Both the position numbers and the translations under genes were made by a program. A stretch of 64,000 nucleotides of DNA from Thermoplasmata archaeon. Lineage in GTDB: Archaea > Thermoplasmatota > Thermoplasmata > Lutacidiplasmatales > UBA184. The stretch's first letter is position 1, and every line of letters begins with the position of its first letter. The DNA lies in the NCBI GenBank assembly GCA_021844945.1, contig JAKBSJ010000001.1, positions 124,001-188,000 on the forward strand. Reading direction: 5' to 3'. Positions 49,425 through 58,845 of the stretch are shown here, one piece after another. The notes beneath the pieces were generated by a model. It ran no database searches, was not told the origin of the DNA, and saw only the letters and a program-made list of their open reading frames with translations.

Positions 49425-50711
49425 CTATCGCGCGTCCGACCGGCGGATGTCGAGGATCCGTAGGGCCGCTGTTCGGCGCGCTTCGAGATAATCGGCCGTC
49501 GCTTCGCCCTCGCTCCGCGGCGTTCCCAGCTCCCGGAGCAATTCTCGCAGTCGTAGTTGGCCCCCGTCCCCGAGAAGCCAGGCAGTCTCCTCGGTCGCGC
49601 CCTCACCGAGGCGCTCGAACTCCTGGCGTTCGATCTCGCTCTCGCTCAGGGCAGGAATGTTCGTGGGATCCGATTGACGTACGTTCCCAATCAGGATCTC
49701 CACCGGGACCCCTGCTTGGCGGGCGGCGGTGGTGACCTCAGAAAGTCCGAGTTCGGAGTACGACCGGTCTCCCAGATCCCCGTCCAAACGTATCACCACC
49801 GGGTGATCCGGCGAGGGGGAAGGAGCGGCCCGGGCTCGTGCGAGGATCTGAGCTTGCAGATCCTCCTTTGAGCGGGACGTGATGGTGACCGCATCTTCCG
49901 CGCTGACGGAGGGCCGGCAGGGGTCGAAGAAGGTCAACCGCGGCCTCCGATGGTCGACCTCCACCACCGCTAGGCCGTGGCGACCCTGGAAGGTCCGCTG
50001 CGCGTCCAGGTCCGGAGTACTGGTCCCGTAGATCGCGCCGGGATTGACCAGAAGTCCCCCTTCCGGCCCTTCGCCGATGTAGGGCACGTGGATGTGGCCC
50101 CCGGCGTAATACTGGCATCCCCCGGGAAGATCCGCGCGTAGGATCCCATGGATCTTGCCCCGCATCGAGTCGGGCAAGTAGTCCTCGACCGCCGCGTGGA
50201 ACTGGAATATGTGAAACCCCGCCGTCGCCCGGAACGCTTCGGAGTCGACGGCGCGAAAGTACTCTCGATCGAGACCGTGGGAGCGGCCGGATATCCCTGC
50301 GATGACCGCCCCCGTGGGCTCATCCACGAGAAAGGGGAGGGTCCATCGGGTGCCCTCCGAGCGGACGCTCTCCGGCGCGACGCGCACGAAGACCTCCGCC
50401 TCGGCGAGGACGTCCAGCCAGCTGGTTTTGTGGGCGACGTAATCGTGAGAGCCGTAGATCGCGTAGATGCGGGTGCCGCCGTCGACCAGGCGACGGAGCG
50501 CCGCGGTCACCGGGGCCGCCTCGGCCGGATCCGGCACGGGCGTGTGGAATAGGTCCCCGGAGATCAGCAGGAACTCGGCCCGCTGCTCCTCGACGTGCGC
50601 GATCGCGCGGAGAACGGATTCCCGAAGCTCGGCCCGGACCGCGGGCTGGCGGGGCCAGGCGCCGACGTGGGCGTCGGCCATGTGGGCGAAGACGAAGCGG
50701 TCCCTGCTCAC
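49425..50711 (-). CDS. mre11: Mre11-like nuclease
   Basis: A 428-residue metallophosphoesterase. Motif I is FAHMADAHVG (Asp and His kept), motif II ISGDLFH, motif III YGSHDY where the usual GNHD has Ser instead of Asn, then FQFHAAVED and AGGHIHVPY for the other metal ligands. The capping and Rad50-binding parts follow (about residues 260-428). It should trim DNA ends with Rad50 ATP control. The Asn-to-Ser change could affect the second metal. First gene of the mre11-rad50-small zinc protein unit; no herA or nurA is adjacent. Confidence 0.9.
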   Translation of the reverse strand: MSRDRFVFAHMADAHVGAWPRQPAVRAELRESVLRAIAHVEEQRAEFLLISGDLFHTPVPDPAEAAPVTAALRRLVDGGTRIYAIYGSHDYVAHKTSWLDVLAEAEVFVRVAPESVRSEGTRWTLPFLVDEPTGAVIAGISGRSHGLDREYFRAVDSEAFRATAGFHIFQFHAAVEDYLPDSMRGKIHGILRADLPGGCQYYAGGHIHVPYIGEGPEGGLLVNPGAIYGTSTPDLDAQRTFQGRHGLAVVEVDHRRPRLTFFDPCRPSVSAEDAVTITSRSKEDLQAQILARARAAPSPSPDHPVVIRLDGDLGDRSYSELGLSEVTTAARQAGVPVEILIGNVRQSDPTNIPALSESEIERQEFERLGEGATEETAWLLGDGGQLRLRELLRELGTPRSEGEATADYLEARRTAALRILDIRRSDAR

Positions 50712-50724
50712 GGCGCTCCCCGGT

Positions 50725-51141
50725 TCACGACTTTAAAGCGTCGGAGAGGCCTTTGGATGGGGTCGGTGGGGTCTTCGGCCCCGACTTGGAGCGCTCTCGA
50801 AGCGCGGCGCTCACTCCGGCCCCCGCTCCAATCAGGAGAATCCCTGCCGCGAGCATGTCGTCCGGGGTCATGCCTCCCATAAGTCCCGCCCCGGGAACGG
50901 CCGGGGGTGGCTTCGCCTCGATCATGGCGGGGGCAGGGGGAGGGGCGACGGGTCGAGCCGTGGCGGCCCGGAGCACCCGGATCGATTCGTCCATGAGCGC
51001 GAAGAGTTCGATCGCCTCCTCCATCGTAATCTGCCGGTTTCGCAGGCGCGCGACCAAGTAGATGTAGCGAGTGTTCGGGTTTTGGACCGGTGGCGTCGAC
51101 GGCGGTGGGGGCGTGGGGGGGGTCGCAGGAGGAGGCATCAT
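50725..51141 (-). CDS. Proline-rich protein with one membrane segment
   Basis: A 138-residue protein. Residues 1-25 are Pro/Thr-rich, residues 28-60 a predicted helical segment (TRYIYLVARLRNRQITMEEA), residues 65-95 a Pro/Ala linker, then DMLAAGILLIGAGAGVSAAL, a short hydrophobic segment that could cross the membrane, and a Lys/Pro-rich tail. Starts at the ATG pair 51138/51141. It is 13 bp upstream of mre11 and may share its transcript. No domain is recognised. Confidence 0.55.
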   Translation of the reverse strand: MMPPPATPPTPPPPSTPPVQNPNTRYIYLVARLRNRQITMEEAIELFALMDESIRVLRAATARPVAPPPAPAMIEAKPPPAVPGAGLMGGMTPDDMLAAGILLIGAGAGVSAALRERSKSGPKTPPTPSKGLSDALKS

Positions 51142-51201
51142 GACCGCCCGTACGCAAGGAAGCGGTCCACATGAAATGTCGCTCCGGCCGAGGGCGGGGA
51201 G

Positions 51202-51207
51202 CTTAAG
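51202..51207 (+). promoter_or_regulatory. TATA-like CTTAAG element
   Basis: GCTTAAGCGG, centred 28 bp before ATG 51233, matching the element before the GHMP kinase. Supports a leaderless start at 51233. Confidence 0.5.
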
Positions 51208-51232
51208 CGGGGCCCATGCTTCGAATGCGCCA

Positions 51233-51595
51233 ATGGCGAACGGCACCCCTGAACCCAAGGAGGACAACCACGACCGTCACCTCCACGTGCGACTGACGGA
51301 CTCGCGTACGGCAATCTACGATCTGATCACCGAGTATCTGCAAGCCGCCGGAAAAGCGCCGGATTGGTACTGGCGGCTCGCGGGACGTGTCGAGGGGAAC
51401 GACGCCGACAACCTGGAGGAGCTGCTGTCCAGCGCCTTCGAGGCCGGTGTGTTCATCGCGCACGACCACGCCGATGATGTCCAGCTCTCTTGGGTCACCG
51501 AAGAGGAGTGCGATCGCGAGAAGCGCCGGGAAGAGCGCGGGACCGAGCATGGCGAGTCGGCCAAAGAACGGTCGAGCCTCAGCCACTACGCGTAA
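51233..51595 (+). CDS. Small acidic protein of unknown function
   Basis: A 120-residue protein. It contains HLHVRLTDSRTAIYDLITEY, APDWYWRLAGRVEGN, NLEELLSSAFEAGVFIAHDH and LSWVTEEECDREKRREER, with a mixed helical pattern and strong acidity at the end. Coding potential looks good, with no low-complexity runs before residue 95. The frame is open further upstream, but ATG 51233 fits the TATA-like element. No family is recognised. Confidence 0.6.
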   Translation: MANGTPEPKEDNHDRHLHVRLTDSRTAIYDLITEYLQAAGKAPDWYWRLAGRVEGNDADNLEELLSSAFEAGVFIAHDHADDVQLSWVTEEECDREKRREERGTEHGESAKERSSLSHYA

Positions 51596-51857
51596 GGATT
51601 CCGTAGCGAGTGTAGGATCGCGGCCATCGTAACCGGGGTGGCAGCACAAGATCGCCCGCAGTGTGGATGCCTTGCGCCCGGGCCTGCGCTTCGATGCCTC
51701 CATCCGGGCCAGGCTCGCGCTTCTCTTCCTACGACCGCGAACGGCCTCCTTCGCGGATATTGGGAGCGAGGAGCGCTCGCCCCCTCCACTTGGTTACCGC
51801 CGGCGGAGTCGCGCGTTATGAGGAACCGGGAAGTCCGGCCTCGTAGGTGGGCCGACC

Positions 51858-52823
51858 GTGAAAGCTGCCGTCGTTCGGGAGTTCGGGCGACCTCCGGAGT
51901 ACGGGATATTCGAGGATCCTGAGGCAGGGCCGGGGGAAACCCTTGTAACGGTGAGCGCGGCCGCCGTGAGCACGATTGTTCGTTCGCGAGCTTCCGGCGC
52001 CCACTACAGCTCGGACACCCCGCCGCCATTCGTTCCCGGGATTGACGGGGTCGGAATGACCGCGGCAGGCCGGCGCGTGTACTTCCTATCCCCCCGCTCC
52101 CCGTTCGGATCGCTGGCGGAGCGGTCCGTAGTGGCGTCCGACGATTGGGTACGATTGCCGGACGATCTGGACGACACGACGGCTGCCGCCGCCGCGAACG
52201 CCGGGTTGTCCTGCTGGGTGCCGCTTACCCAGCACGCTCGGATCCGCTCCGGGGAGTCGGTGCTCATCAACGGTGCGACCGGCGTCTCCGGCCGAATGGC
52301 CGTGCAGGTCGCGAAGTACCTCGGCGCCCGAAAGGTGATCGCCACCGGCCGCACGGAGTCGAAGTTCGCCGCCCTCCGCGACCTGGGCGCCGACGTCGTT
52401 GTTTCGCTCGGTCAGCCGGCGGATGCCCTCCGTGATGCCGTGCGAAGGGAAGCGCGAGACGGTCGTGTCGGCGTCGTCTTGGACTACCTCTGGGGGCCCT
52501 CCGCGGAGGCGATCCTCGCGGGCCTCGGTGGGCCGGATGCGCCTCGCGGACCCGAACGCGTGCGCTATGTTCAGGTCGGAAACCTCGCGGGCCCGACGAT
52601 CACTCTCGCCGCGGCACCCCTCCGAAGCTCGGGCGTGGAGATCCTCGGAAGCGGAATCGGCTCCTCGAGTCGGGCGGAGATCATGACCGGGATCCGCGAC
52701 TTCTTGAACGCGTTTACCCGGGCGGGATTCCGAATCTCGATAGACCTCCGTCCGCTTTCCGAGGTCGAACGCGCTTGGGCGGAGCGCGACGGAGACCGGC
52801 GTTTGGTCTTCGCCGTGGGATAG
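51858..52823 (+). CDS. MDR-type quinone oxidoreductase-like protein
   Basis: A 321-residue medium-chain reductase. MKAAVVREFGRPPEYGIFED starts the GroES-like domain, ESVLINGATGVSGRMAVQVAKYLGARKVIATGR is the NAD(P)-binding Rossmann region with GATGVSG, and GVVLDYLWGPSAEAI follows. No zinc-binding Cys are seen in the catalytic position, so it belongs with quinone/enone reductases. GTG 51858 is the start. Stand-alone; the 262 bp before it hold only a weak AT spot (GTTATG). Confidence 0.82.
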   Translation: MKAAVVREFGRPPEYGIFEDPEAGPGETLVTVSAAAVSTIVRSRASGAHYSSDTPPPFVPGIDGVGMTAAGRRVYFLSPRSPFGSLAERSVVASDDWVRLPDDLDDTTAAAAANAGLSCWVPLTQHARIRSGESVLINGATGVSGRMAVQVAKYLGARKVIATGRTESKFAALRDLGADVVVSLGQPADALRDAVRREARDGRVGVVLDYLWGPSAEAILAGLGGPDAPRGPERVRYVQVGNLAGPTITLAAAPLRSSGVEILGSGIGSSSRAEIMTGIRDFLNAFTRAGFRISIDLRPLSEVERAWAERDGDRRLVFAVG

Positions 52824-53072
52824 GGTGACCCGCCGCACCGGTCGGCTGTAGATTCTAGCGAGGGACCCGGCTGCCCCCGTTTTGGTTCGAGCGTGACCTG
52901 CGACCCGTCTTTGCCACCGACGTACGGTCCGCGCGAAAACGCGTCCTCCGCACCGAGGGTGCGCAAATTACCTGTGAACGGGGTCCGAGCGGGCGTGGGG
53001 GTGGCCCTCAGGCGTTGATGGCTCGCCGGACCGGAGGGCCTTCATGAGCGGGGCGCTCTTGCAGGGTCGTCG

Positions 53073-54596
53073 ATGACGTTGCCGTCCGGGCCAACCCTCA
53101 CGACGCCGCTGCCCGAGAGCCGAAGGTACGAGCGCCTCGTCCTCGGCGTCGTGTTCGCGGCGATCATGATGACGGCCATCGATACGACAGCGGTCATCCT
53201 GGCCCTACCGACGATGATCCACGACCTGAGCACGACCCTCGTGACCGGGATATGGATCATCATGGCCTACCTTCTGGTCCTTGCGACCATCGGCACGCAG
53301 GTCGGCCGGCTCGGCGATATGTTCGGGCGCGTCCGCGTCTTCAACGCGGGTTTTTTCGTGTTCACGATCGCGTCGCTGTTCTGCGCGCTCGCGACCAGCG
53401 GGCCCGAGATCATCGCCTTCCGCGTGGTCCAGGGCATCGGGGGCGCGATGCTCTTCGCGAACAGCGGGGCTATTATCGCCGACACCTTCCCACCTCGGCG
53501 GCGGGGCGCGGCCTACGGCCTCACGAGCATCGGCTACTCCACCGGCGCGATCCTGGGGATCCTTCTCGGCGGCATCCTGACCACGTTCTCCACTTGGCGG
53601 GGCATCTTCCTCCTGAACGTGCCGGTCGGAATCGTGGCCGGCGTGATCGGCTACTATGTGCTGGCTGAGCGCTCTCCCCGCATCTCGCGTCGGCTCGACA
53701 TCGAGGGGATGGCCCTGCTCACGGTCGGTCTCACTCTGCTCCTCACCGGGCTCACCTACACCGCCGGCTTCGGGTACTCGGAGACGTACGGCCTCACGCT
53801 GGTCGTCGGATCGGTGGTGCTCGTCGCCTTCGTCGCATGGGAGGCATGGCTCGCGAGAGAGCCCCTCCTGGACCTGGGGCTGTTACGGCGGTGGAGCCTG
53901 ACCGCCTCCGTGTTTGCGGCCTTCTTTCAATCTACCGCGAACCTCGCGGTGCTGTTCGTGGTGATCATGTACCTGCAGGGCGTTCGGGCGCTGAGCCCGT
54001 TCGACGCCTCGATCCTGCTCGTCCCAGGGTATCTCCTCGGAGCGGTGATCGCGCCGTTCGCGGGTCGGGCCTCGGACCATTGGGGTGCGCGCGTCGTTGC
54101 TTCCCTCGGCCTGGCCTCTTCCGTCGCCGGGATTCTGGTCTACTCGACACTAGGTATCGACACGACCGTCGTGCTGGTCGTGCTCGGTTCGATCGTGAGC
54201 GGCGCCGGGAACAGTGCGTTCTATCCCGCGAACAACAGCGAGGTCATGACCGCGGCTCCGGGAAGTTCGTACGGCGTAGCGTCCGGCCTGCTGCGCATGT
54301 TCACGAACGTGGGGACCGTCTGCAGCTTCGCGATCGCTCTGCTCGTCGTCTCCTTGTCGATCCCGCGCTCCGCGGCCTTCTCGATCTTCCTCGGCGTCCT
54401 GAACCTCGACCCCTCGCTGTACGGACCCTTCACCGCAGGGATGCGGGCCGTCCTGTACGTGGCAATCGCCTTTGACGCCGTGGCCTTGATCCTCTCGGTA
54501 TTGCGGGGACGCCGCATCGTGGCTCCTCCCACGCCCGACCGCCCCGGGGTCTCCCGCTCGAGCGCCACCGGACCGCCTCCGCCGGGGGTCAAGTAG
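53073..54596 (+). CDS. DHA2-type (14-helix) MFS drug exporter
   Basis: A 507-residue carrier with 14 predicted hydrophobic helices. The first has AAIMMTAIDTTAVILALPTM with the DxT motif, QVGRLGDMFGRVRVF is motif A, and GYSTGAILGILLGGIL resembles motif C of exporters. Resembles EmrB/QacA proteins that extrude lipophilic compounds with protons. Ends in a Pro/Ser-rich tail. ATG 53073. Substrate unknown. Confidence 0.87.
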   Translation: MTLPSGPTLTTPLPESRRYERLVLGVVFAAIMMTAIDTTAVILALPTMIHDLSTTLVTGIWIIMAYLLVLATIGTQVGRLGDMFGRVRVFNAGFFVFTIASLFCALATSGPEIIAFRVVQGIGGAMLFANSGAIIADTFPPRRRGAAYGLTSIGYSTGAILGILLGGILTTFSTWRGIFLLNVPVGIVAGVIGYYVLAERSPRISRRLDIEGMALLTVGLTLLLTGLTYTAGFGYSETYGLTLVVGSVVLVAFVAWEAWLAREPLLDLGLLRRWSLTASVFAAFFQSTANLAVLFVVIMYLQGVRALSPFDASILLVPGYLLGAVIAPFAGRASDHWGARVVASLGLASSVAGILVYSTLGIDTTVVLVVLGSIVSGAGNSAFYPANNSEVMTAAPGSSYGVASGLLRMFTNVGTVCSFAIALLVVSLSIPRSAAFSIFLGVLNLDPSLYGPFTAGMRAVLYVAIAFDAVALILSVLRGRRIVAPPTPDRPGVSRSSATGPPPPGVK

Positions 54597-54689
54597 GGCT
54601 CTCGGCGCCGAGACCGTTCGTGGCCGGATCGGGCTCCCGATAGGATTCCGCAAGCGTTCGGGTCCCGGGGTCGAGGAAGCGAAGGCCGT

Positions 54690-56828
54690 CTAGATGCCGA
54701 AGGGAACGATCCCGATCACCGCGTGCGCGACGATGAGCGTGACGAACAGGATCGAGATCGTATTTACGACCTTGATGAGCGGGTTGATCGCCGGGCCCGC
54801 GGTGTCCTTGGTGGCGTCGCCCACGGTATCGCCCACGACCGCGGCCTTGTGGGCGTCCGAGTGCTTGCCGCCGTAGTGCCCCGCCTCGATGTACTTCTTC
54901 CCGTTGTCCCACGCCGCCCCGCCCGTGGTCATCATGATCGCCAGCGGGAAACCGGCCAGGATGACCCCGAGCAGGACCCCCGCAAGAGCGATGGGGCCCA
55001 GAAGGAAGCCCATGATGAGCGGTACCGCGACCGCGATGATCGCCGGAAGGGCGAGCTGCCGGAGCGCGGTGACCGTGACTAGGTCGACGCACTTGCCGTA
55101 CTCCGGCTTCGCCTTCCCTTCGAGGATCCCGGCAATCTCCTTGAACTGACGCCGGACCTCGAAGACGATCGCCTGCGCGGCCACTCCGACCGCATTCATC
55201 AGGAACGACGTGAAGAAGAACGGGAGGATCGCACCGACGACCAGTCCGGCGAGGAGCAGCGGGTTGGTGAGGCTGAGATAGCTAACGAACGTCGTCCACG
55301 CGATCCCCGCGGCGTTGGCGGTCGCAAACGTGTACGCCGCGAACAGAGCGAGCGCCGCGAGCACGGCCGAGCCGACCGCATAGCCCTTCGTCACGGCCTT
55401 GGTGGTGTTGCCGACGGCGTCGAGCGGGTCCGTCACGTTGCGCGCCGCCTCGGGCAGCTCTGCCATCTCGGCGATCCCGCCCGCGTTGTCCGTGATCGGG
55501 CCGAAGGCGTCGATCGAGATGATCATTCCGGTCACCGCGAGCATGCTCGCCGCCGCGATCGCGATACCGTAGAGGCCGAGCTCGATGTTGGGCGCGGTCG
55601 TCCAGCTGGTCCAACCGACCGCGGTGAAGGAGATCAGCGACGCCGCGACGATAACGATCCCGCTGACCCAAGTCGCTTGAAGGCCGACGGAAAGGCCCGT
55701 GATGACCGTCGGGCCGGCGCCCGACTGGGACGCGTCGGCGATCCGCTTGACCGGGCTGTAGTTACCGGTGTAGTAATCCGTCGCGACGACGATCAATATC
55801 ATGACGACCAGACCAAGGACTGCTGCGATGAAGATCCCCCAGTTCGAGTTCATCAGGAAGTAGTCCAGGACCGCGAATCCGGCGATTCCGACGACGGTCG
55901 TCGCAACGAGACCCTGATAGAGACCTCCCATGATCGAACCGCCGGGGCGCATGCGCACGAAGACGATCCCGATCAGGGTGGCGACGATCGCCCACCCGCA
56001 GATGACCAGGGGGAAGAGGACGGCGTTCGGGAAGAGGGCGGCGAAGTCGATTCCCGACGTCGTGACGGCGTAGTTCGCGATCAGGTAGGCGAGGAGCATT
56101 GCGCTCACCGCCGTTACGACGTACGTCTCGAAGAGGTCCGCCGCCATTCCGGCGCAGTCCCCGACGTTGTCCCCGACGTTGTCCGCGATGACCGCGGGGT
56201 TGCGCGGGTCGTCTTCGGGGATCCCGGCCTCGACCTTGCCGACGATGTCGGCGCCCACGTCCGCCCCCTTCGTGTAGATCCCACCGCCGACGCGCGCGAA
56301 CAGGCTCATCAGCGAGGCGCCAAAGAGCAGTCCGACCATGTCGAGGACATTCCCGTTGAACGCCCAGTAGAAGACGATCAACTCGAGGAGCGCGAGGCCC
56401 GCCACGCTGAGTCCCGTGACCGAGCCGCCGCGGAAGGCGAAGGCCATCGTGGAAGGAAGGTCGCCGCTGCGGGCCTTGGCGGCGGTCCGCACGTTCGCGC
56501 GAACGCTCACGTACATGCCGACCGCCCCTGCGAGCGCGCTCCCGGCGGCCCCGAACAGGAACCCCACGGCGAGGCGCGGGCCGATCCCCGTGATCCCGAA
56601 GGCGAAGGCGATGACCACGGCCAGAATGATGGCCGCCACGAATACGATCGTATACTCCCGACGCAGGAACGCGTTCGCCCCCTCACGGATCGCCCGCGAG
56701 ATCTCCTTCATTCGCTCGTCGCCCTCGTCGGCGCGAAGGATGAGTACCGTCTGAACGGCCGCGTAGGCGAGTCCGAGGAGCGCAGCGAGTACGATCAACA
56801 GTTCCAATTGCCCCGTGCTGATGCTCAT
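54690..56828 (-). CDS. hppA: Membrane H+-translocating pyrophosphatase
   Basis: A 712-residue protein with about 16 helices. The PPi site includes DVGADIVGKVEAGIPEDDPR and NVGDNVGDCAGMAADLFETY; ITDNAGGIAEMAEL and GDTVGDATKDTAGPAINPLI complete it. After NVTDPLDAVGNTT comes Lys (GNTTKAVTKGY), where K+-dependent enzymes have Ala; this Lys marks the K+-independent H+-pumping group. PPi from acs and tRNA charging could drive the pump. A minus-strand AT-rich element, CAAAAATTAATG (56869-56880), lies about 45 bp before ATG 56828. Confidence 0.93.
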   Translation of the reverse strand: MSISTGQLELLIVLAALLGLAYAAVQTVLILRADEGDERMKEISRAIREGANAFLRREYTIVFVAAIILAVVIAFAFGITGIGPRLAVGFLFGAAGSALAGAVGMYVSVRANVRTAAKARSGDLPSTMAFAFRGGSVTGLSVAGLALLELIVFYWAFNGNVLDMVGLLFGASLMSLFARVGGGIYTKGADVGADIVGKVEAGIPEDDPRNPAVIADNVGDNVGDCAGMAADLFETYVVTAVSAMLLAYLIANYAVTTSGIDFAALFPNAVLFPLVICGWAIVATLIGIVFVRMRPGGSIMGGLYQGLVATTVVGIAGFAVLDYFLMNSNWGIFIAAVLGLVVMILIVVATDYYTGNYSPVKRIADASQSGAGPTVITGLSVGLQATWVSGIVIVAASLISFTAVGWTSWTTAPNIELGLYGIAIAAASMLAVTGMIISIDAFGPITDNAGGIAEMAELPEAARNVTDPLDAVGNTTKAVTKGYAVGSAVLAALALFAAYTFATANAAGIAWTTFVSYLSLTNPLLLAGLVVGAILPFFFTSFLMNAVGVAAQAIVFEVRRQFKEIAGILEGKAKPEYGKCVDLVTVTALRQLALPAIIAVAVPLIMGFLLGPIALAGVLLGVILAGFPLAIMMTTGGAAWDNGKKYIEAGHYGGKHSDAHKAAVVGDTVGDATKDTAGPAINPLIKVVNTISILFVTLIVAHAVIGIVPFGI

Positions 56829-56867
56829 GGTTTCCCCGTCAGTTCGGCCGAGGCGTAGCGGGTGCGC

Positions 56868-56880
56868 ACATTAATTTTTG
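56868..56880 (-). promoter_or_regulatory. AT-rich promoter element of hppA
   Basis: CAAAAATTAATGT on the minus strand, about 45 bp before ATG 56828, implying a leader of about 15-20 nt. It is the only AT-rich stretch between thrS and hppA. Confidence 0.5.
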
Positions 56881-56922
56881 GTTCGCGTCGGCCGGGGCCG
56901 GTGCGTGGCTTTCCCGCCCACC

Positions 56923-58845
56923 CTATGGCTCGAAGGCTCGCGTGCGCACGCTCTCGGCGACGCGCGCGGCGAATTCGGCTCGGGATGCCGATCTCGCGCC
57001 CTTCTCCCCGCGGGTCCGGACCGAAACCGAGCCGTCGGCGATCTCCTTTTCGCCGATCACCACCATGTACGGGATCCGCTCGACCTCGGCGGAGCGAATC
57101 CGTTTCGGCAGCGTCTCGCTCGTATCCGAGACCTCAGCCCGGATGCCCTCTCGGAGCAGTTCGTCGGCGTATCCCTTCGCGGCCGACATCTGGGCCTCGG
57201 TGACCGGGAGGACTCGAACCTGCACCGGCGCGAGCCACGGAGGGAGGCGACCCGCGCAGTGCTCGAGAAAGACGCCGAAAAAGCGCTCCCAGGTGCCGAG
57301 AATCGTGCGGTGGATCACGATCGGGGTGTGCATTTGGCCGTCGGCGCCCTGATATTCGAGGTGGAAGCGCCGCGGTATCTGGAAATCGAGCTGGATGGTT
57401 CCGGTCTGCCAGGCACGCCCGAGACTGTCTCGGACGTGGATGTCGATCTTCGGACCGTAGAACGCACCTTCCCCGGCCGAGATCCGGAACGGGACCCCGG
57501 TGGCGCGGAGCAGCGACTCTAGAGTCGCCTCCGCTCGGTTCCAATCCTCTTCGTTGCCGAGGGATCCCGCCGGGCGCGTCGATAGTTCGTACGTGTAATC
57601 GAGCCGGAAGACGGCGTAGGCGTCCCGGATCCAGTCCAAGAGTTTCCGCATCTCGGCGGCCACGTCCTCCTCGGTGACGAAGAGGTGAGCGTCGTCCTGC
57701 ACGAGCTCGCGGACCCGGGTGAGGCCATGGAGGGTCCCGCTCGCCTCGTAGCGGTGCAGGGGCGCGAACTCCGCTAGGCGCAGCGGGAGCTCACGATAGC
57801 TGCGCGCGCGCGAGCGGAAGATCAACATCGCTCCGGGACAGTTCATGGGTTTCCAGCCGAACGTTCGCTCGTCGATCGTGGAGAGGAACATGTTCTCCCG
57901 GTAGTGCTCCCAATGACCGCTCTCCTCGTAGACCGACTGCGGGAAGAGCAGCGGGGTCCGGACCTCGACATACCCGTCCTTCCCGAGCCGCTCGCGCGCG
58001 AACCGCTCGAGCTCTCGGATGACGATCGTCCCGTTCGGGAGCCAGACCGGGAAACCCGGGATCTCGTCCAGGAAGGTGAAGAGGCCCAAGCGCGGACCCA
58101 GGACTCGGTGGTCCCGCGCTTCGGCCTCCTTTCGCATCTTGAGGTACTCGTCCAACAGATGGCGCGTGGGGAACGCGACGCCCCGGATTCGTTGGAGCGT
58201 AGGCGTTCCGGGCGTCGTTTCGGAGACGACCGCCGACTGGCCAAGGAGGTACGTCCCTTCGAGCCAGCTCGTGTCGGGCACGTGAGGGCCACGACACAGG
58301 TCAACGAACCGGTCTCCCGTGTAGTAGACCGAGACGGTCTCCCCCGGCTTGGCCGCCGCGAGATAGCGGAGCTTGTGGGGATTGGAGGCGAACAACGCCT
58401 CCGCCTCGGACCGACTGAGGTCCTTGCGGTGAAAGGGCTCCCTCGCCTGAACGGACATACGGATGTTCGCGCGAATCCGATCGAGGTCCTCCGGGGTCAG
58501 GGGCCGGACTTCGAAGTCGTAGTAGAATCCCTCATCGGTCGGTGGTCCGTGGGTCGGGCGCGCCGCCGGGACTACCTCGAGCAAGGCCTTGGCGACGAGA
58601 TGGGCCGCGGAGTGCTGGACGATGTCTCGTCCCGCTCGGTCCTCGAAGGTTAGCGGGGCGAGCCGCGCGGATCGGTCGATCGGACGTTCCAGGTCGATGG
58701 GCTGACCATCGATGGTGGCGGCTAGGAAGGCTTGGGCCTCCTGCGGCTTCCATCTCCGAAGGACGTCGCCGGCCCGGATGCCCGGCGGCACGCGCAGGTG
58801 CGTGCCGTCCGGGAGCGTCAGCTCGACCTCCGCTGCAGCGGCCAT
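56923..58845 (-). CDS. thrS: Threonyl-tRNA synthetase with bacterial-type domains
   Basis: A 640-residue class II synthetase. Residues 1-60 form a TGS domain (VELTLPDGTHLRVPPG), and residues 65-225 the N2 editing domain with HSAAHLVAKALLE and VDLCRGPHVP (metal His/Cys). The catalytic core then has WKPMNCPGAM (zinc Cys), RYEASGTLHGLTRVREL and a late TILGTWERFFGV; the anticodon domain is about 530-640 (VRVLPVTEAQ). Most archaea have a different, DTD-like editing domain, so this layout suggests transfer from bacteria or an ancient replacement. ATG 58845. Confidence 0.93.
   Translation of the reverse strand: MAAAAEVELTLPDGTHLRVPPGIRAGDVLRRWKPQEAQAFLAATIDGQPIDLERPIDRSARLAPLTFEDRAGRDIVQHSAAHLVAKALLEVVPAARPTHGPPTDEGFYYDFEVRPLTPEDLDRIRANIRMSVQAREPFHRKDLSRSEAEALFASNPHKLRYLAAAKPGETVSVYYTGDRFVDLCRGPHVPDTSWLEGTYLLGQSAVVSETTPGTPTLQRIRGVAFPTRHLLDEYLKMRKEAEARDHRVLGPRLGLFTFLDEIPGFPVWLPNGTIVIRELERFARERLGKDGYVEVRTPLLFPQSVYEESGHWEHYRENMFLSTIDERTFGWKPMNCPGAMLIFRSRARSYRELPLRLAEFAPLHRYEASGTLHGLTRVRELVQDDAHLFVTEEDVAAEMRKLLDWIRDAYAVFRLDYTYELSTRPAGSLGNEEDWNRAEATLESLLRATGVPFRISAGEGAFYGPKIDIHVRDSLGRAWQTGTIQLDFQIPRRFHLEYQGADGQMHTPIVIHRTILGTWERFFGVFLEHCAGRLPPWLAPVQVRVLPVTEAQMSAAKGYADELLREGIRAEVSDTSETLPKRIRSAEVERIPYMVVIGEKEIADGSVSVRTRGEKGARSASRAEFAARVAESVRTRAFEP

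Noticed and set aside
55677-56858. A 393-codon open frame on the plus strand antisense to hppA
   Set aside because: Its translation is dominated by Asp, Arg, Gly and Glu repeats and no domain; it mirrors the codon pattern of a true membrane-protein gene on the other strand.
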